Positions 1 to 11,296 of a stretch of 64,000 nucleotides of DNA are shown piece by piece. The notes under the pieces were generated by a model. That model was not told the DNA's origin. It ran no database searches and saw only the letters and a list, made by a program, of their open reading frames with translations. The DNA comes from Akebia trifoliata. Its lineage: Eukaryota; Streptophyta; Magnoliopsida; Ranunculales; Lardizabalaceae. The stretch is taken from positions 496,001-560,000 of the forward strand of contig CM030714.1 of the NCBI GenBank assembly GCA_017979445.1, given 5' to 3'. The number at the start of each line of letters is the position of its first letter. Position 1 is the stretch's first letter. Position numbers and translations under genes: made by a program.

Positions 1-30
1 GAAACAATAGATATTGCAAATCAAATCAAA

Positions 31-2094
31 CTAAAATTCAGACTCATTAACTCCATGTGAACTCCAATGTTTCGCTCTCTCGAACCCATTGATACAATAT
101 CGATAATCTTCCAAGGTTTTATCAATCTCTTCTTGCGTGTTCATCACAAATGGCCCAAGTTGCACCACGGGTTCCCCCAATGGTTCACCTCCAATTAATA
201 CAAATCTAAGAGATTTCGAAGACTTGTTCCATACTTTGAGACCATCACCTTGGCTTAGAAGAAGGACATGGTGTGCCATTGTAGGTAAAGCTTTTGAATC
301 TCCAAAGAGACCCTCGCCTTCGATGATATAGACGAACGAGTTCCAATTTAACGGGATTAATTGTTGAAGATAAGCTCCTGATTTGAGAGTGAAATCTAAA
401 TACATAGTTGGGGTCCTTGTATAGATTGGTGATTGGGTCCCCAAGGCCTCCCCTGCTATAATTCGGACCTTAACGCCATCTTTAGATGCTTCTACAACAT
501 CTTTACTCTGAAGTTCTTGATATTTTGGTTCAACCCTGAGATTCAATTAAGGTCAATTTCGTTCAATATTTAAAAAAAAAAAGAAAAAAAATCACTTATC
601 AATCATAATGAGATCAAGGTTTTAGAAATTAGAGTTTTCTTACATTTTGTATTTAGAAGAGAGATTGACCCATAATTGTAGACCCTTTTGGGTTCCTTGG
701 CTTGCAGGCATTTCTGAGTGCACTATTCCTTTTCCTGCAGTCATCCATTGTAAGTCTCCTTCTTTTATAGTCCCCTTATGACCCTGAAAATCTTCATGGG
801 TGACAGCTCCCTGTTGATTGTAACAAAATTACAAAAATTACCCTTCAATCCCAATTCTTAAACTTGTGTGGGTCCAGTCCAACTAGGTTGACTACTGGAA
901 CAAATCAAAGCTTTTCTCTCTCAAGACATTGATGCCACATAGAATATGCTTTTGGGTTCCACTGATATAAATGATGATTGGCCCACCTTTGATGGACCTT
1001 CTAGGGTTGCCAATGGGTTTGGTTTGGATCTGGGTTTAACTGGAATCACAATATTTGGATCCCAATCTGATCTAAATCACAATTGGATCGGATCAAATCA
1101 AATTAGATATATTAACTATTAACATGCATCCTACATCTAAACAAAATATATAATAACGATATATATATATATTTCTCATGTATTATCGAATTTGTCTTTC
1201 GGTGGGATATGGTTGATCCAAAATCGATCCACTAGGTTATCAAATCGGATTCTTATTTGATCGGATCCTTGTAGAAACCCAATTCCACGGGTCGGATACG
1301 TGTCTGATCCGACCCATTGACAGCCCTAAACTTGCACATCAAGATTGACTTCCACGTGTTAGATCTAAGCATGCTTCATCATTGGCTCAAAACCCCATCT
1401 TTTACACATGGGCCTGGCCCAGATAAAAAATTTAAATCCAACTTTTGGCTGGAAATCACAAATCAGTTTGATTTTTTTGTGTGTGGGCCCCGAATAAATA
1501 TTATATGATCTTACTAAGAAGAAGAAATCATTGGTAGCCTTACCTGCAACATATAGGTCACTGTCTCAAATCCTGGGCCCACACAAAATAAAGCAAATTA
1601 GCTTATCAGGTCCAGCATCTTATATATCAGAAAATTAAATCAATTCTCGTTATAATTAAATATTAAAAAAAAAACTACAAAATCAAAACCTCTATGTGGA
1701 TGATCAGGAAACCCAGCTGGAGCAGAAACTGCAAGAATTAAGAAACAAAAACGAAAATTAAGAGATAGTTCATCATTGGCTCAAAACCCAAATCAAATAA
1801 AAAACAGGGGAAGTAAAATCTGAGATACCCACTTGAGAATTCATCTAAAAGAAGAAAAGGGTCGAAGTATTTCAACTCAAATCTGAAAAAAAAAAAAAAA
1901 ACAATTAAGCCGAAAAGCCAAAATTTGTAACAAAAACATAAAAGAATTTAAAAATCCGAGATGTCGATTCGTTCTTACCGCCCAATGCTTCGTCGAACAA
2001 CGGCTCCTTCTCCTTCATGTTGAGGTTTAGCCTGGAATTTTCTAACCACTTGACGAGGTTCTTTGAGATCAATAGAAATCTCTGTTTCAGACAT
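31..2094 (-). CDS. PRN: Pirin-like protein, 6 exons
   Basis: Six exons on the minus strand: 1979-2094, 1833-1882, 1690-1728, 1544-1572, 644-810 and 31-535. All junctions are GT-AG and the phases fit, giving 906 nt and 301 aa, the usual plant pirin length. The start is the ATG at 2094. Exon 1 carries the conserved KPQHEGEGAVVRRSIGR segment, exon 3 FPDHPHRG and exon 5 QWMTAGKGIVHSEMP. The four expected metal ligands are present as His65, His67, His109 and Glu111. The C-terminal cupin half (exon 6) holds YTRTPTMYLDFTL and GEPVVQLGPFVMN. Pirins are iron-binding bicupins; plant members are reported as quercetinase-like or G-protein/transcription partners, and the role of this copy is inferred only from family. 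Intron 4 (811-1543) contains a hAT-type MITE. The model is well supported by codon continuity across every junction. Confidence 0.93.
1002..1328. mobile_element. hAT-type MITE in pirin intron 4
   Basis: The left end TAGGGTTGCCAATGGG and the right end CCCATTGACAGCCCTA are imperfect inverted repeats matching the TAGGGNTGTCAATGG ends seen on several other elements in this window. The 327-bp interior is rich in GGATCGGATC-like words and has no coding potential. The flanking 8-mers do not match, so the target duplication has decayed or the end is misplaced. Confidence 0.6.
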
Positions 2095-2169
2095 TTTTTT
2101 TTTCTTCTCTATTTGAAGCTAAAATCAGATTATTGAAGATGATGGAAATTGAGAAGTGTTGGGGAAGTC

Positions 2170-2177
2170 TATTTAAA
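2170..2177 (-). promoter_or_regulatory. Possible TATA box of the pirin gene
   Basis: On the minus strand this reads TTTAAATA, 76 bases upstream of the pirin ATG at 2094. Spacing and composition suit a plant TATA box with a short leader. There is no independent support. Confidence 0.35.
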
Positions 2178-2180
2178 GGA

Positions 2181-4305
2181 GAGGATGGAGACTTCAAATG
2201 AGATTTTAAAAGGCTTGTTCAATGCGGTGTGGCTGACCTCAAATCACTTAATTTGTAGATTAATACCTTGATATCTGAGGATTCGTTATAATGATGAGAT
2301 CATAATGATGTAGTGATGACGTTTATGTTTTTTTTAGAAGTTTTTAAGATCATGACCATTGAGTCTTTGACACGTGCACCAATGAGTTTGAAGCCGTCCA
2401 TGTTCTGTACCTCTAGAGTCTAGTCAATGTTACAACATATTGAAGCTATAAGTTTAATATTAAAAAAAAAAAAAATTTAATTCATTTTTCTTTAAAATCA
2501 TATTATTCGATAAATGAAATTATTTTATGATTAATGATAATTTGACGTTCTTTTTTCAAATCCCCTTGAGTTGGTAGTTGCAGAATCATAAATCTTTTAC
2601 TTATGTATCCCGAAGTAAAGGATTTACGATTTTGTGATGAGGACATATAAGGGGTATCTGAAAAAGGAGCATTAGATTATCACGACTCTTATTTTGTTTA
2701 TTATTTATTAATTTTTAAATGTGGATAAATCTTAAATTTTTTTAAAAACATATAAAATAAATGATAAAATAACAGTTTTGTTCCTTTTTAGTTTGAATCT
2801 ATTCAGGTAGGTAAGCATTATATATGGCTGACATCAATGTCGTAGCTTTACAAAAGTACTGCGGAGAGCACAAAATCATGGGTCTGCTTTGAAATATTTT
2901 ATCGAGTCAAAGGTTTGCTTTGCTCATGAACCCACATGGGACTTTCCTTGAGGCTTAGGGTATTGCTATGCTGCCATGACTTCATGATGGCGTTCTGATG
3001 ACGCCTTGTTGTTGTAAGTTAAAATCTAAGATGTATGCATGAGTGACAAACATTACATTATGATTAATTATATTTAATAATAATGGAGGAGGGATCATTA
3101 TTTATATATGCTTGGTGTAGGTTAATGTTTTCCAGCTCTATATCTCCTTTTAGGCCATGTGGAAGTCAATTTTCTTACCACTATATCATGATATATTTGG
3201 CCCTCTCATTGATTAGGGCCTAAGGGCGATCGGGTGGGTTTGGGCCGATTGTAGCTAAATCGGATCCGATTGCCATTATTCATCCTAAACTTGGCTTGGA
3301 TTTGATTTTTTTAATCCATCCCCACCCCTAATAATTTTTCTAAAACCCACCCCACCCTTCTCTTTCAAATGAGCAACTCACCAACAAGTAAAAATTGGGG
3401 TGTCAATAGAAGTTCTCTCTCAAAAAATTTCCTTAGATTTTTATTTATTTATTATTATTATTTATTTTTTTTCGAGGGGGGTGTTTAAAATCTAATATGA
3501 GTCTAATCAAAATTATAAATTATTGAAATTGTTTGAATGAGTGTTATAATATTTTGGAATGTTGAGATAATAATTTGAACCAAAACTTTCTAATGCTTGA
3601 ATGGTGTGTTTTCATCTTTAATTGGGTTGTAATAAATAATTTAATTAATTAGGGTGTAATATATCAGTGCGGGGCGTTAATGAGAGTTAACGGGGCAAGG
3701 TGTGCCAAAATTGTCCCCATCCCAAAATTGAATTGATTTTTTATTTTTAAAACCAAAATCGTACTGAAATCATTTAAAAGTGTAAAAACCCGGCTCTTTA
3801 GGAATGGGGCTAGGCTAACAAAATTACTGTTCCTAATAGGATTGTAAATGGATCGGATTAAATCCAAAATTCAATGTATTCTAATCCAAAAAACTTAGGA
3901 TTTAGATCAAGGATTTGGGTCTGATAAGACCTCATCTTGCAATGAGAATACTTAATAATTAATTGGATTGGTTATATGGACTACACTATTATGTGAGAAA
4001 AAGTATAATTTATGTAGTTAACATTGTCATCATCATCATCAAAGCTTTTATCTCATCACGTTCATCCATTCCACTTTATTCAGAGACATGTATTCTATTA
4101 TCGAAAGTGTATTCATATCTATATCCACTACCAATATTTGGAGCATTTTGAAATTTTAAAATGGTTAATTCGATCGGACCTGAAAAATAGAATGAGAAGA
4201 TACAATAGTAAAATCTAACATTGCTTGTGATTAGGGTGATAATTCCAATTATCAAACTATTAGGGGGTCCACATAGAATTATGCCAAATCATAGGGGATC
4301 AAATT
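2181..4305. other. Intergenic, no gene seen
   Basis: AT-rich spacer between the pirin promoter and the broken F-box copy. No open frame with family resemblance. A hAT-like end (taggattgtaaatggatcgg) at about 3837 lacks a recognisable partner. Nothing else supportable. Confidence 0.5.
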
Positions 4306-4519
4306 TACCCTTGATAATTTAATTCTAATTATTTGAGTCAAGTCAAACTTTTAAAAACTATGTTTAAAAATTAGAATTTGAAATGGCGCCCAAATTTGAT
4401 TATTTTTCTCTAAAACCACTAGAATGAATCAGTCATCTCCATTTCCACCTCCGCTCTTTCAAACATCGAAGGAAGTGGACACAATAAGTACCAATCATAG
4501 TATAATTTTGAATGAATCT

Positions 4520-5863
4520 TGTAGGAACCATATATATTTGATCATAGGGATTACAAAAGGAAATATTTTGACCCAATCCAAATCCGATTATCCAAGTGGT
4601 TTGATCATTCAAAGGGTCCGACCCATTATAAATCCGTGTCTCAACTAGTTCGACCACAAGGGGATCTGACCCATTAATCTATCATAAGGTGGTTCGGCCT
4701 CCAAAAGACCTCACTCGTTACCATAAGGTGGTTCGACCTCCTTAGGAGTCGATACATTTACTTGTTATACCATAAGGTGGTTTGGCCTCATTGGGAGTTG
4801 AACTTTTGACTCATTATTTCATCGACTTCCTTAGGAGTCAACCACTTCACTTGTTACCTCATAATGTAGTTCGGCTTCCTTGGAAGCCAACTCCCAACGA
4901 TTCAATTCGTTATAAGATGGTGTGGCCCCTTCAAGGAGTCGACTCCTAGGGAGTCGAACTTTTGACTCATTATTTCATAAGGGGGTTCGACTTCCTTAGG
5001 AGTCAACCCCTTCACTCGTTATCTCATAATGTAGTTCGACCTCCTTGGGAGCCAACTCCCAATGATTCAATTCGTTATAAGTGGTGTGGCCCCCCTCAAG
5101 GAGTCGACTCTTAGGTCAATTCACTATTCCACCTCCTCAAGGGGCCAACCCATTATTAATTCACAATAAGGTAGTTCGATCTTCTCAAAGAGTCGACCTC
5201 TTAATATAATGTATGCACAAGAATTAATCCCTTTAAAAGAGCCAACCTTTGTATTAAATATTATTATTTACATTCAAACTTAAAACTACTCAAGTAGTAT
5301 TAAAAGAAGAAATTATAATCAAAAGTAATGTTGGCAGAATAAATCCTAGTTATATAACATGATTAAGTCAACTCAAGGACCTAAATAGCCATTGAATTGA
5401 AGTAATTATAGAGTAAAAAAATCACTCATATTGTTAGTTACAAAAGCCAAGAGAAGTGGAGTTTTAAGATCATTATGAGCCTAAGAGAATGGATCTTTAA
5501 GTCCATAATGATATCATGAGTCATTAATGTCAGACAACATAGGAAGTGGTCGCATGTTTTGAATTAATGAGTTAACTCTATAAGTAGGGAGACTTCTCTT
5601 ACTCAAACGCAGGTCATTGCACTTTACAACTCTCTACCTCAAAATTTCTATTTTTTTCTGCTTTGCATTTTCTATCAAGCACTAATTTGATCATCGGAGG
5701 TCTTTTGATTGGCACGACACTAATATCTTTTCAAGTGAAATTAATGGAGAAGACAATCGAAAGATAAAATTCAATCGGAGAAAGTGAAAAGTCAACATTG
5801 AATTTGGGGATCATATCAACAACATAGATCTTGAAGAGTAGGAGACCAAAAAAATCTCTTACA
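4520..5863 (+). mobile_element. Solo LTR (1344 bp), probably Ty3/gypsy-type
   Basis: Starts TGTAGGAACC and ends CTCTTACA (TG...CA). It is flanked by AATCT (4515-4519) and AATCC (5864-5868), a 5-bp target duplication with one mismatch. The paralogous uninterrupted sequence at 7524-7530 reads gaatcc, so the insertion point is fixed by comparison. A CTATAAGTAGGGAG TATA-like block at about 5579, followed by an aatttgatcatcggagg block near 5685, resembles the core promoter and U5 end of plant gypsy LTRs. No internal gag-pol sequence remains. Confidence 0.72.
4800..5115. repeat. Two ~156-bp tandem units inside the solo LTR
   Basis: The block beginning gaacttttgactcattattt at 4800 recurs at 4956 with the same order of sub-blocks: the cttccttaggagtcaacc block, cataatgtagttcg, gattcaattcgttataag and aaggagtcgactc. 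Shorter variants of the ggttcgacctcc word begin at about 4690. Unit length is about 156 bp. Confidence 0.75.
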
Positions 5864-6043
5864 AATCCAACAAGAAGAAGATGATGATGACTACTTTGAA
5901 ATTTGAATACAACGATGATGAAGAAGAGTGTGACTTTGGCTATAGTCATGGAGTAGGAGAAATGTTGCAAATAAGTGAGTGACCTCTCAGCTCTAATGCG
6001 AGATCTTCTTGGCCATCTAGCCAACTCTTTGGGGGGGTTAAAT

Positions 6044-7253
6044 TAAGGGTGTCAATGGGTCGGTTTCGGTTTGATTCCTAAGGAACTTAGCTCCATAACC
6101 ATAATATTTAGTTTGATTCTGGTTCTTGTTGGTTCCGGGGGTGGTTCCAAAATAAATGGAATCAGAACCGGAACCATTAAAAATCACAGGTACCTATCCG
6201 ATTCTTAAGAATCGAATGAGAAAAAAAGTATTTCATATCATTATAATAAAAAAAAATTCCTTTAAAAAAAATTAACATATTATCAACAAAATTATTAACT
6301 TAGTTATAATTTGTTATACTAGAGATACAAATTAATGATTTGTTTAAAATATGTATATATATATGCGGTCGAAATCTGGTGGACGACTATGATGAATCCA
6401 ACCACACTGATCCAAAGTCATTCATAACACTTCCCTCCCTGCGGCAGCGTGATATTTGCCACAATCACTCCGACACTCAAGTTAAAGAAGCAAAGGAATA
6501 GTCTCTAGTACTGGTTAGACTATAATCTTCCCAAAAAGATCCCTCTCAATAGTGCTTACTATGCTATTTATCCCCCCTAGTCTCTCATAAGATTTCCCTC
6601 TGTGTTGGCTATAATCATGAGATTTCTTCTGACTCTACGGAGTTGTTTACCTAATCGGGTTATCTTGAATTGATCGTACTAAATTGCAGAGATCTCTGAG
6701 ATTGATGTGCATGCATCAGCCTTACGGTTACCTTATGACTTGGCTTGCCTGGTTTAGCAGACATGGTCATACTTATTGCTATGCTGCCTTGCCAATCAAA
6801 TTAGGGAAGTCTCTGCTCTGACCTGCCCTACTTGCAAAGAAGCGCCTCGTACATTGATCTGTGCCTGGTACCACTTAACCAGTTTGGACATGTGTATGGT
6901 TTAGGTTAATACGCAATTATTTCCCTCTACAATATCTTTGTTAAAAGTAATAATTTTTAGAAGAGTAACTCGTTTTAAGATCCAATTGATAATTTATATG
7001 AAAAATTGAAGAATTTTATATAAGATTCATTTATTTTGAAATTAAAAAAAAAAATCTTAAATCATCTATAATATAGAAAGAAATGCTAAAATAAATCGGT
7101 TCTAAGTACTCATTGGATAAAACCTAATGATTTTGGTTCTTATCCGTTCGGTTCCATTTTAGACCCAACTCTAATTGATTCCAATAAAAAGGGATCCAGA
7201 ATTGGGGTTTTCGATTTTGATTTCATTTAAATGGGTACCCATTGACACCCCTA
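6044..7253. mobile_element. Non-autonomous hAT element (1210 bp)
   Basis: The left end TAAGGGTGTCAATGGGT and the right end ACCCATTGACACCCCTA are 17-bp inverted repeats with one mismatch. The 8 bases GGTTAAAT flank both sides (6036-6043 and 7254-7261), the target-duplication size of hAT transposons. A paralogous flank without the insertion (ccaactcttaggggttaaat) is at about 10908-10927. Subterminal regions are rich in ggttccg/cggaacc words. There is no transposase frame. About 570 bp of unrelated DNA (6364-6931) sits inside. Confidence 0.85.
6364..6931. mobile_element. Possible solo LTR nested in the hAT element
   Basis: A 568-bp block of higher GC than its host element begins TGCGGTCG and ends CCCTCTACA (TG...CA). 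The flanking 5-mers are atata and atatc (4 of 5 match). The composition break and its position inside the hAT element are clear. The LTR identity is only inferred from the termini. Confidence 0.38.
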
Positions 7254-7494
7254 GGTTAAATTATTGAAATAAGTTATTAAAAAACAGAAAAAGAAAAAAA
7301 AGGAACACAAAATCTGATTAAAGTCATTCGACTCAGTTGAGTTTTTCAACTATCTGAACAAAATCAAACTTGGACGAGTTAAAAAACCACGTTTAGAAAT
7401 GGCGCTTAATTCAATTATTTTACTCTGAAAACCCTAGAAATAATCCTTCTCCTCCATTTCCATTTCCGCTCTTTCAAACATCGAAGTCGGCACG

Positions 7495-7755
7495 ATGACC
7501 ACTAACCATAATATAGTTTCAAACGAATCCAACAAGAAGAGAAAGAAGATCGAAGAAGAAGAAAATGATCGTGATGGTGATGATGATGATGATGATGAAG
7601 ATGTGGATGATGGTGATGAATACTTCGCATACAGCGATGATGATGAAGAAGATGAATCTGACTACAGTGATGATGATGATGATGATGAAGAAGAAGATGA
7701 TCTGACTACAGTGATGATGATGATGAAGAAATGTTGCAAATCGGTGGAGGAGTGA
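7495..7755 (+). other. Acidic leader frame, cut off from the F-box frame
   Basis: The ATG at 7495 opens an 86-aa frame beginning MTTNHNIVSNESNKKRKK, then an Asp/Glu-rich tract, ending at a TGA at 7753. The same N-terminal words are in frame with the F-box in the sister gene (11694-12857) and survive in the broken copy at 4.5 kb, so this was the N-terminus of the F-box protein. A duplicated block (gaagatgaatctgactacag at about 7648) recurs at 7693 with one A missing, which shifts the frame. The ATG has A at -3. It now acts as an upstream frame overlapping the F-box start. Confidence 0.6.
7573..7732 (+). repeat. (GAT)n/(GAA)n acidic trinucleotide tract
   Basis: Impure GAT/GAA repeats encode Asp/Glu runs, including an internally duplicated block of about 45 bp. 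The sister gene at 11694 has only a short version (ggtaaagaaatg), so the tract expanded in this copy. Confidence 0.85.
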
Positions 7756-8822
7756 TGTGTAAACTTCCAATTGAGATCTTCCTCAACATCCTCTCCAAAT
7801 TACCAATCAAAACCCTCTCTTATTGTAGGTGGGTTTGCAAATCTTGGTACAAAACAATCCAAAATCCACGTTTCACTATGCTCCATCACTCCATTACCAC
7901 AATCCAAACTAACTCTCCTTCCCTTATACTTCATGATAGATATAGCCGAAACTTTTACTTGGTAGAACACCAAGTTTTTGATTCTCTCCAGACCTCTACA
8001 ACAGTATCCATCTCCCAATTTAACAGACCCAAACAAGCATTACAAGTAGTGGGTTCATGTAATGGTTTGATGTGTTTATCTCCAGAACCTTATTTGATCT
8101 GCAATCCTATTACAGGAGAGCGAATTAAGCTACCTAAATCCCCAAATCATAGGGTTCAAGGTACTATAGCTGGGTTTGGCTTTGATTCAACAACGAACAA
8201 GTACAAGGTGATTCGAATATTGCAGAATTGGCGTGAACCATCTTTGAAGGTTGAGATTTATACTTTGGGTTCTAGAAAGTGGAGAAGCATAAGAGGTGCT
8301 CCTTACATGCTTAGTTATGCACGGTCACAAGTATTTTTGAATGGATCTCTTCATTGGATGACAAATGAATTTGTTGATCCGAATGTGTCCCAATGTATTT
8401 TATCTTTCGATATGGGTAGCGAGAAATTCGAAGCAATCCCATCGCCCCCTGGTTTCATTCCGGGCATGACGTGCCTGTTTAAGACTTTGGGGTTGTTGGG
8501 AGATTGGCTTTGTTTTATTGATTATGAATCCAATGAGAAAACGGAGATTTGGGTGATGAAGGATTACGGAGTGAAGGATTCTTGGATTAAAGAATTTGTT
8601 ATCAGACATAATGAGCCTATGGTAGGGGTTTGCCATCTGATAAAATTAATGGAGAATGGTGAAATCTTGGTGCATTGTGATTGCAGAGTTCTTGGTTATT
8701 ATAACCCTAAAACCGATGGTTTTAGGCCTATTGTGACTCATGGGTTTCCATTCAGGGACCGTGATTTGATACCAATTGTTCATGTAGGGAGTCTCATTTC
8801 ACCCAAGAGTGTTTGCAGATGA
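7731..8822 (+). CDS. F-box protein with FBA interaction domain
   Basis: An intron-less frame of 363 aa. The F-box lies at about residues 10-50 (LPIEIFLNILSKLPIKTLSY, then CRWVCKSWYKTI). It is followed by FBA-type motifs: GSCNGLMCLSPEPYLICNP, GFGFDSTTNKYKVIRI, VFLNGSLHWM, ILSFDMGSEKFEAIP, EIWVMKDYGVKDSWIKEFVI, LMENGEILVHCDC and HVGSLISP near the C-terminus. Proteins of this kind are presumed SCF substrate receptors that bind SKP1 through the F-box. Start choice is uncertain: ATG 7731 (MLQIGGG) or ATG 7755 (MCKLPIE). An upstream ATG at 7495 in another frame overlaps both. The sister gene encodes the homologous N-terminus in frame, so this copy has probably lost its original start by a one-base deletion near 7700. 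It may be translated poorly or be a young pseudogene. Confidence 0.85.
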   Translation: MLQIGGGVMCKLPIEIFLNILSKLPIKTLSYCRWVCKSWYKTIQNPRFTMLHHSITTIQTNSPSLILHDRYSRNFYLVEHQVFDSLQTSTTVSISQFNRPKQALQVVGSCNGLMCLSPEPYLICNPITGERIKLPKSPNHRVQGTIAGFGFDSTTNKYKVIRILQNWREPSLKVEIYTLGSRKWRSIRGAPYMLSYARSQVFLNGSLHWMTNEFVDPNVSQCILSFDMGSEKFEAIPSPPGFIPGMTCLFKTLGLLGDWLCFIDYESNEKTEIWVMKDYGVKDSWIKEFVIRHNEPMVGVCHLIKLMENGEILVHCDCRVLGYYNPKTDGFRPIVTHGFPFRDRDLIPIVHVGSLISPKSVCR

Positions 8823-10114
8823 ATGGAATGGAAAGGTAACATAATTTGTTACGAATTCAAATATTTTCCTTTCTTGCTTTTTTTCAGAAGATTATACTAT
8901 TTGCAACCGTTTGTTCCTATTCTTGATCTGATTCTTCATGGAGTGTTCATTTATACTAAACAAAAAAGAACAATTTGAGTTGTGTCAAGCCTTCCATTGA
9001 GCACCAAAACCTTTCATAGTTCTAAAAAATGCTTGCTTTTTTTTTTTTTTTTCTTGTTATTTCCTTTTGAGTTGGTGGTTGTTAAGAGGTTTCTTTCCAC
9101 GATACTAATGAAAATGTCGACCAAGCATTGGTCCTAGTTGAAGACATTTGTGATTTTACGTTTGTCCTGTTACGATACCAACTCTACTCCCATTGGCCTT
9201 TATATCACTCATGACCCAAGAGTGATGTCTTTACTCCTGAAAATATTGGTTACTTGTTTCATGACTTTTTGTTTCAATTTTTTCATAGGAACCGGGAACA
9301 ACGATTCATTTATGGGCACCGTTTTGCCCTATTGTCTTAGCATGTTTTGCATTATGTGTCTTGTTAGCTAGCTTATCCGATTGTTCAAAAGGTAGAAGGG
9401 ACCTGAATGGTCTTTCTAGTTGTATATTAAGCGATGAGCACATGGTTGGTAAATCAAATCTGATCTTCTGTAGCTTTTCATAGAGTTGCAATTTCAGCAG
9501 TTATCCCACCCCCACTCCCAAATTCTTTGGATCAAAGGTCATAACCATATGTTCCATGGACTTCCTTTTAAGCCCTTAGTTATATTGATGTTTTTATCCA
9601 TGCTACACATAAAGGAACACATACCCTTTTGAAGTTTATCATTTTAATTTGCATTTTCTCAGAAATCGTCTTTATGTATTATGAAACTTGTGATGGTACC
9701 ATTATTTAGTGTAGTTCTAGCATCCGGAAACGTAGATATGGGTGGTGCATGGCTGTTGTTGGGTTGTGCCGTAAGGTGTTGGGTTAAGTCCCACAACAAG
9801 CAACCCTCAAATTAATGTAGGTAACCCTATAATCATCCCCAATATTATTTGAATTTACAATGTTATCGAGATAGTCTATTGCCCTCTACTCACGTCTCTC
9901 TTATTTTTCTCCTAAGAAGTAAATTTTATTTTGTTTGACTTTATATAAGATTGGGCAATTTTGAAGAATTCTTCGAGATTTTGGTGAAAATTAGATAAAC
10001 CCTTTCAAACTATGGCATACCCCCTTGACCTCGGTAAAGAACAATTCAAAATGACTGAAATGCCTTCATCATCAACTTTTGGCAGACACCCTTGATCCCC
10101 CGCACACCAGAAAA
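8823..10114. other. 3' flank and spacer of F-box copy 1
   Basis: No gene seen. It contains a block at about 9357-9450 (gttagctagcttatccgatt and following) that recurs at about 13212 and 14368, downstream of the next F-box copy. It appears to be part of the duplicated unit. Confidence 0.5.
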
Positions 10115-10375
10115 AAAGGGTTTTGGGATGAAAAATCAGTGGGTTTTGCCAAGATGTTGAAGATGATGGATTGAAAACAAACTTGAAGAGGTTCACATGG
10201 TTAGAAAAGTTTGTCTTAGAGTTTGAAAATAATGGGATTATGGGGAAAACCAAGGGTTTCTCGCATGAGGTTGAAGGTGGGGTTGTTTTAATCATTATAT
10301 GTACCCCTCATGCAAGACAGAAATCAAGGGAAGTGTAATCAGATTGAATACATGGTTATCTCTTTTGGGTCCACC
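10115..10375. repeat. Spacer repeat B, copy 1
   Basis: A block containing gatgatggattgaaaacaa, gaaaagtttgtcttagag and cctcatgcaagac recurs in the same order at 13345-13690 and 16350-16650. Short minus-strand open frames here are conserved only as part of the repeat. I do not recognise a protein family. Confidence 0.65.
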
Positions 10376-11040
10376 CCTTGATGGACCCACTCTAAGAATT
10401 ATTGTTCATGGAATCGTCAATTGTTGCACTTTTATGGTTTTTCTTACCAAATAGTGCATTTCTTTGTCATCCAACGTAAAGTTCTTTGATTTTTCCAAAT
10501 TATTCCAAGCAGGGCCAAGACAAATTGGTAAAGAATTTAGTACACCTAATTTCCAAATTCTGTTTGAGCTTGAACTTTAGAAACACAACTAAATCCTTGG
10601 GCACATGCAGTCCTCTACACAACGGAATGTTTTCGGGATAAATCCTTGAGTTAGGGTATTTGAGCTCAAAACCTCCAATTTCTGAGAAAAATTATTTTGT
10701 TCACAGTAAAATCAATCCAAGATTTCAAAAAATCTCAAATCGACCAATCACATGAATCCACTTGAATTGTGAGCATCCCCAATTTTCAAAAGTACTCTCG
10801 TTAAACTCTATGTGATTGTTCATCCAGGATTCTTTGAAATCTCAAATTGACTTTTTTATAAATAAAATATATTTTTATCTTGAAACATGGTCTTGGTGAC
10901 CATCTTGCCAACTCTTAGGGGTTAAATTGCGAGACCTATTATTTGCACCCCAACCTTTACTTATTACACCCAATTAAACATAAAGAAAATAAGAATATTT
11001 CCCAAAAGGTGCGCAATTTATGTCAAAATTCCGATTATGG

Positions 11041-11270
11041 TACACTATTCATTTTAATTTCCAAAACATGTGTTTTTCAATGAATTCGTCACTTTTATAA
11101 TCAATGAATTCACTGATAAATTATCAACGAGATCAATGACATGGCAAAATTGTTGGTATTTTATCAAGGAATCCATTGATTATAAAAGTGACGAATTCAC
11201 GAATTCTTTGATCATAAAAGTTACAAATTCACTTGAAAACACATGTTTTGAGAATTAAAATGAACAATTC
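11041..11270. mobile_element. Foldback MITE, family C copy 1
   Basis: The left arm runs from ttcattttaatttccaaaac through gaattcgtcacttttataat. It is mirrored by the right arm ending acatgttttgagaattaaaa. Arms are about 60-90 bases with a short spacer. The terminal words match elements at 17670 and 27860-28070. No coding content. Confidence 0.6.
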
Positions 11271-11276
11271 GAAATT

Positions 11277-11296
11277 CCCCCCCCCCCCCCCCCCCC
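11277..11296. repeat. Poly-C run of 20
   Basis: An uninterrupted run of 20 C, directly beside the foldback element. Such runs are also a common place for assembly error. Confidence 0.9.

Larger units (their letters stand above)
4306..6035 (+). pseudogene. Broken F-box gene copy split by a solo LTR
   Basis: The stretch 4306-4519 aligns by eye with the promoter and 5' coding region of the intact F-box genes at 7310-7530 and 11460-11710. It shares the 'atggcgcc' leader, the ctcc-atttccacctccgctctttc tract, and a frame resembling STNHSI..NES. Homology resumes at 5864 (aatccaacaagaagaag..., then ...gaaatgttgcaaat near 5965) and stops at about 5978, just before the F-box would start. From about 5990 it resembles the 3' flank seen at 10885-10935. 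The F-box and substrate-binding coding region is therefore deleted. The interruption 4520-5863 is a solo LTR with a near-matching 5-bp target duplication. No functional product is possible. Confidence 0.7.

Noticed and set aside
3215..3335. Possible short hAT-like element (tagggcc...cacccctaat)
   Set aside because: The ends are only weakly complementary and no target duplication is visible.
7519..7770. Minus-strand frame rich in Ile/His
   Set aside because: A mirror of the GAT/GAA coding repeat on the plus strand.
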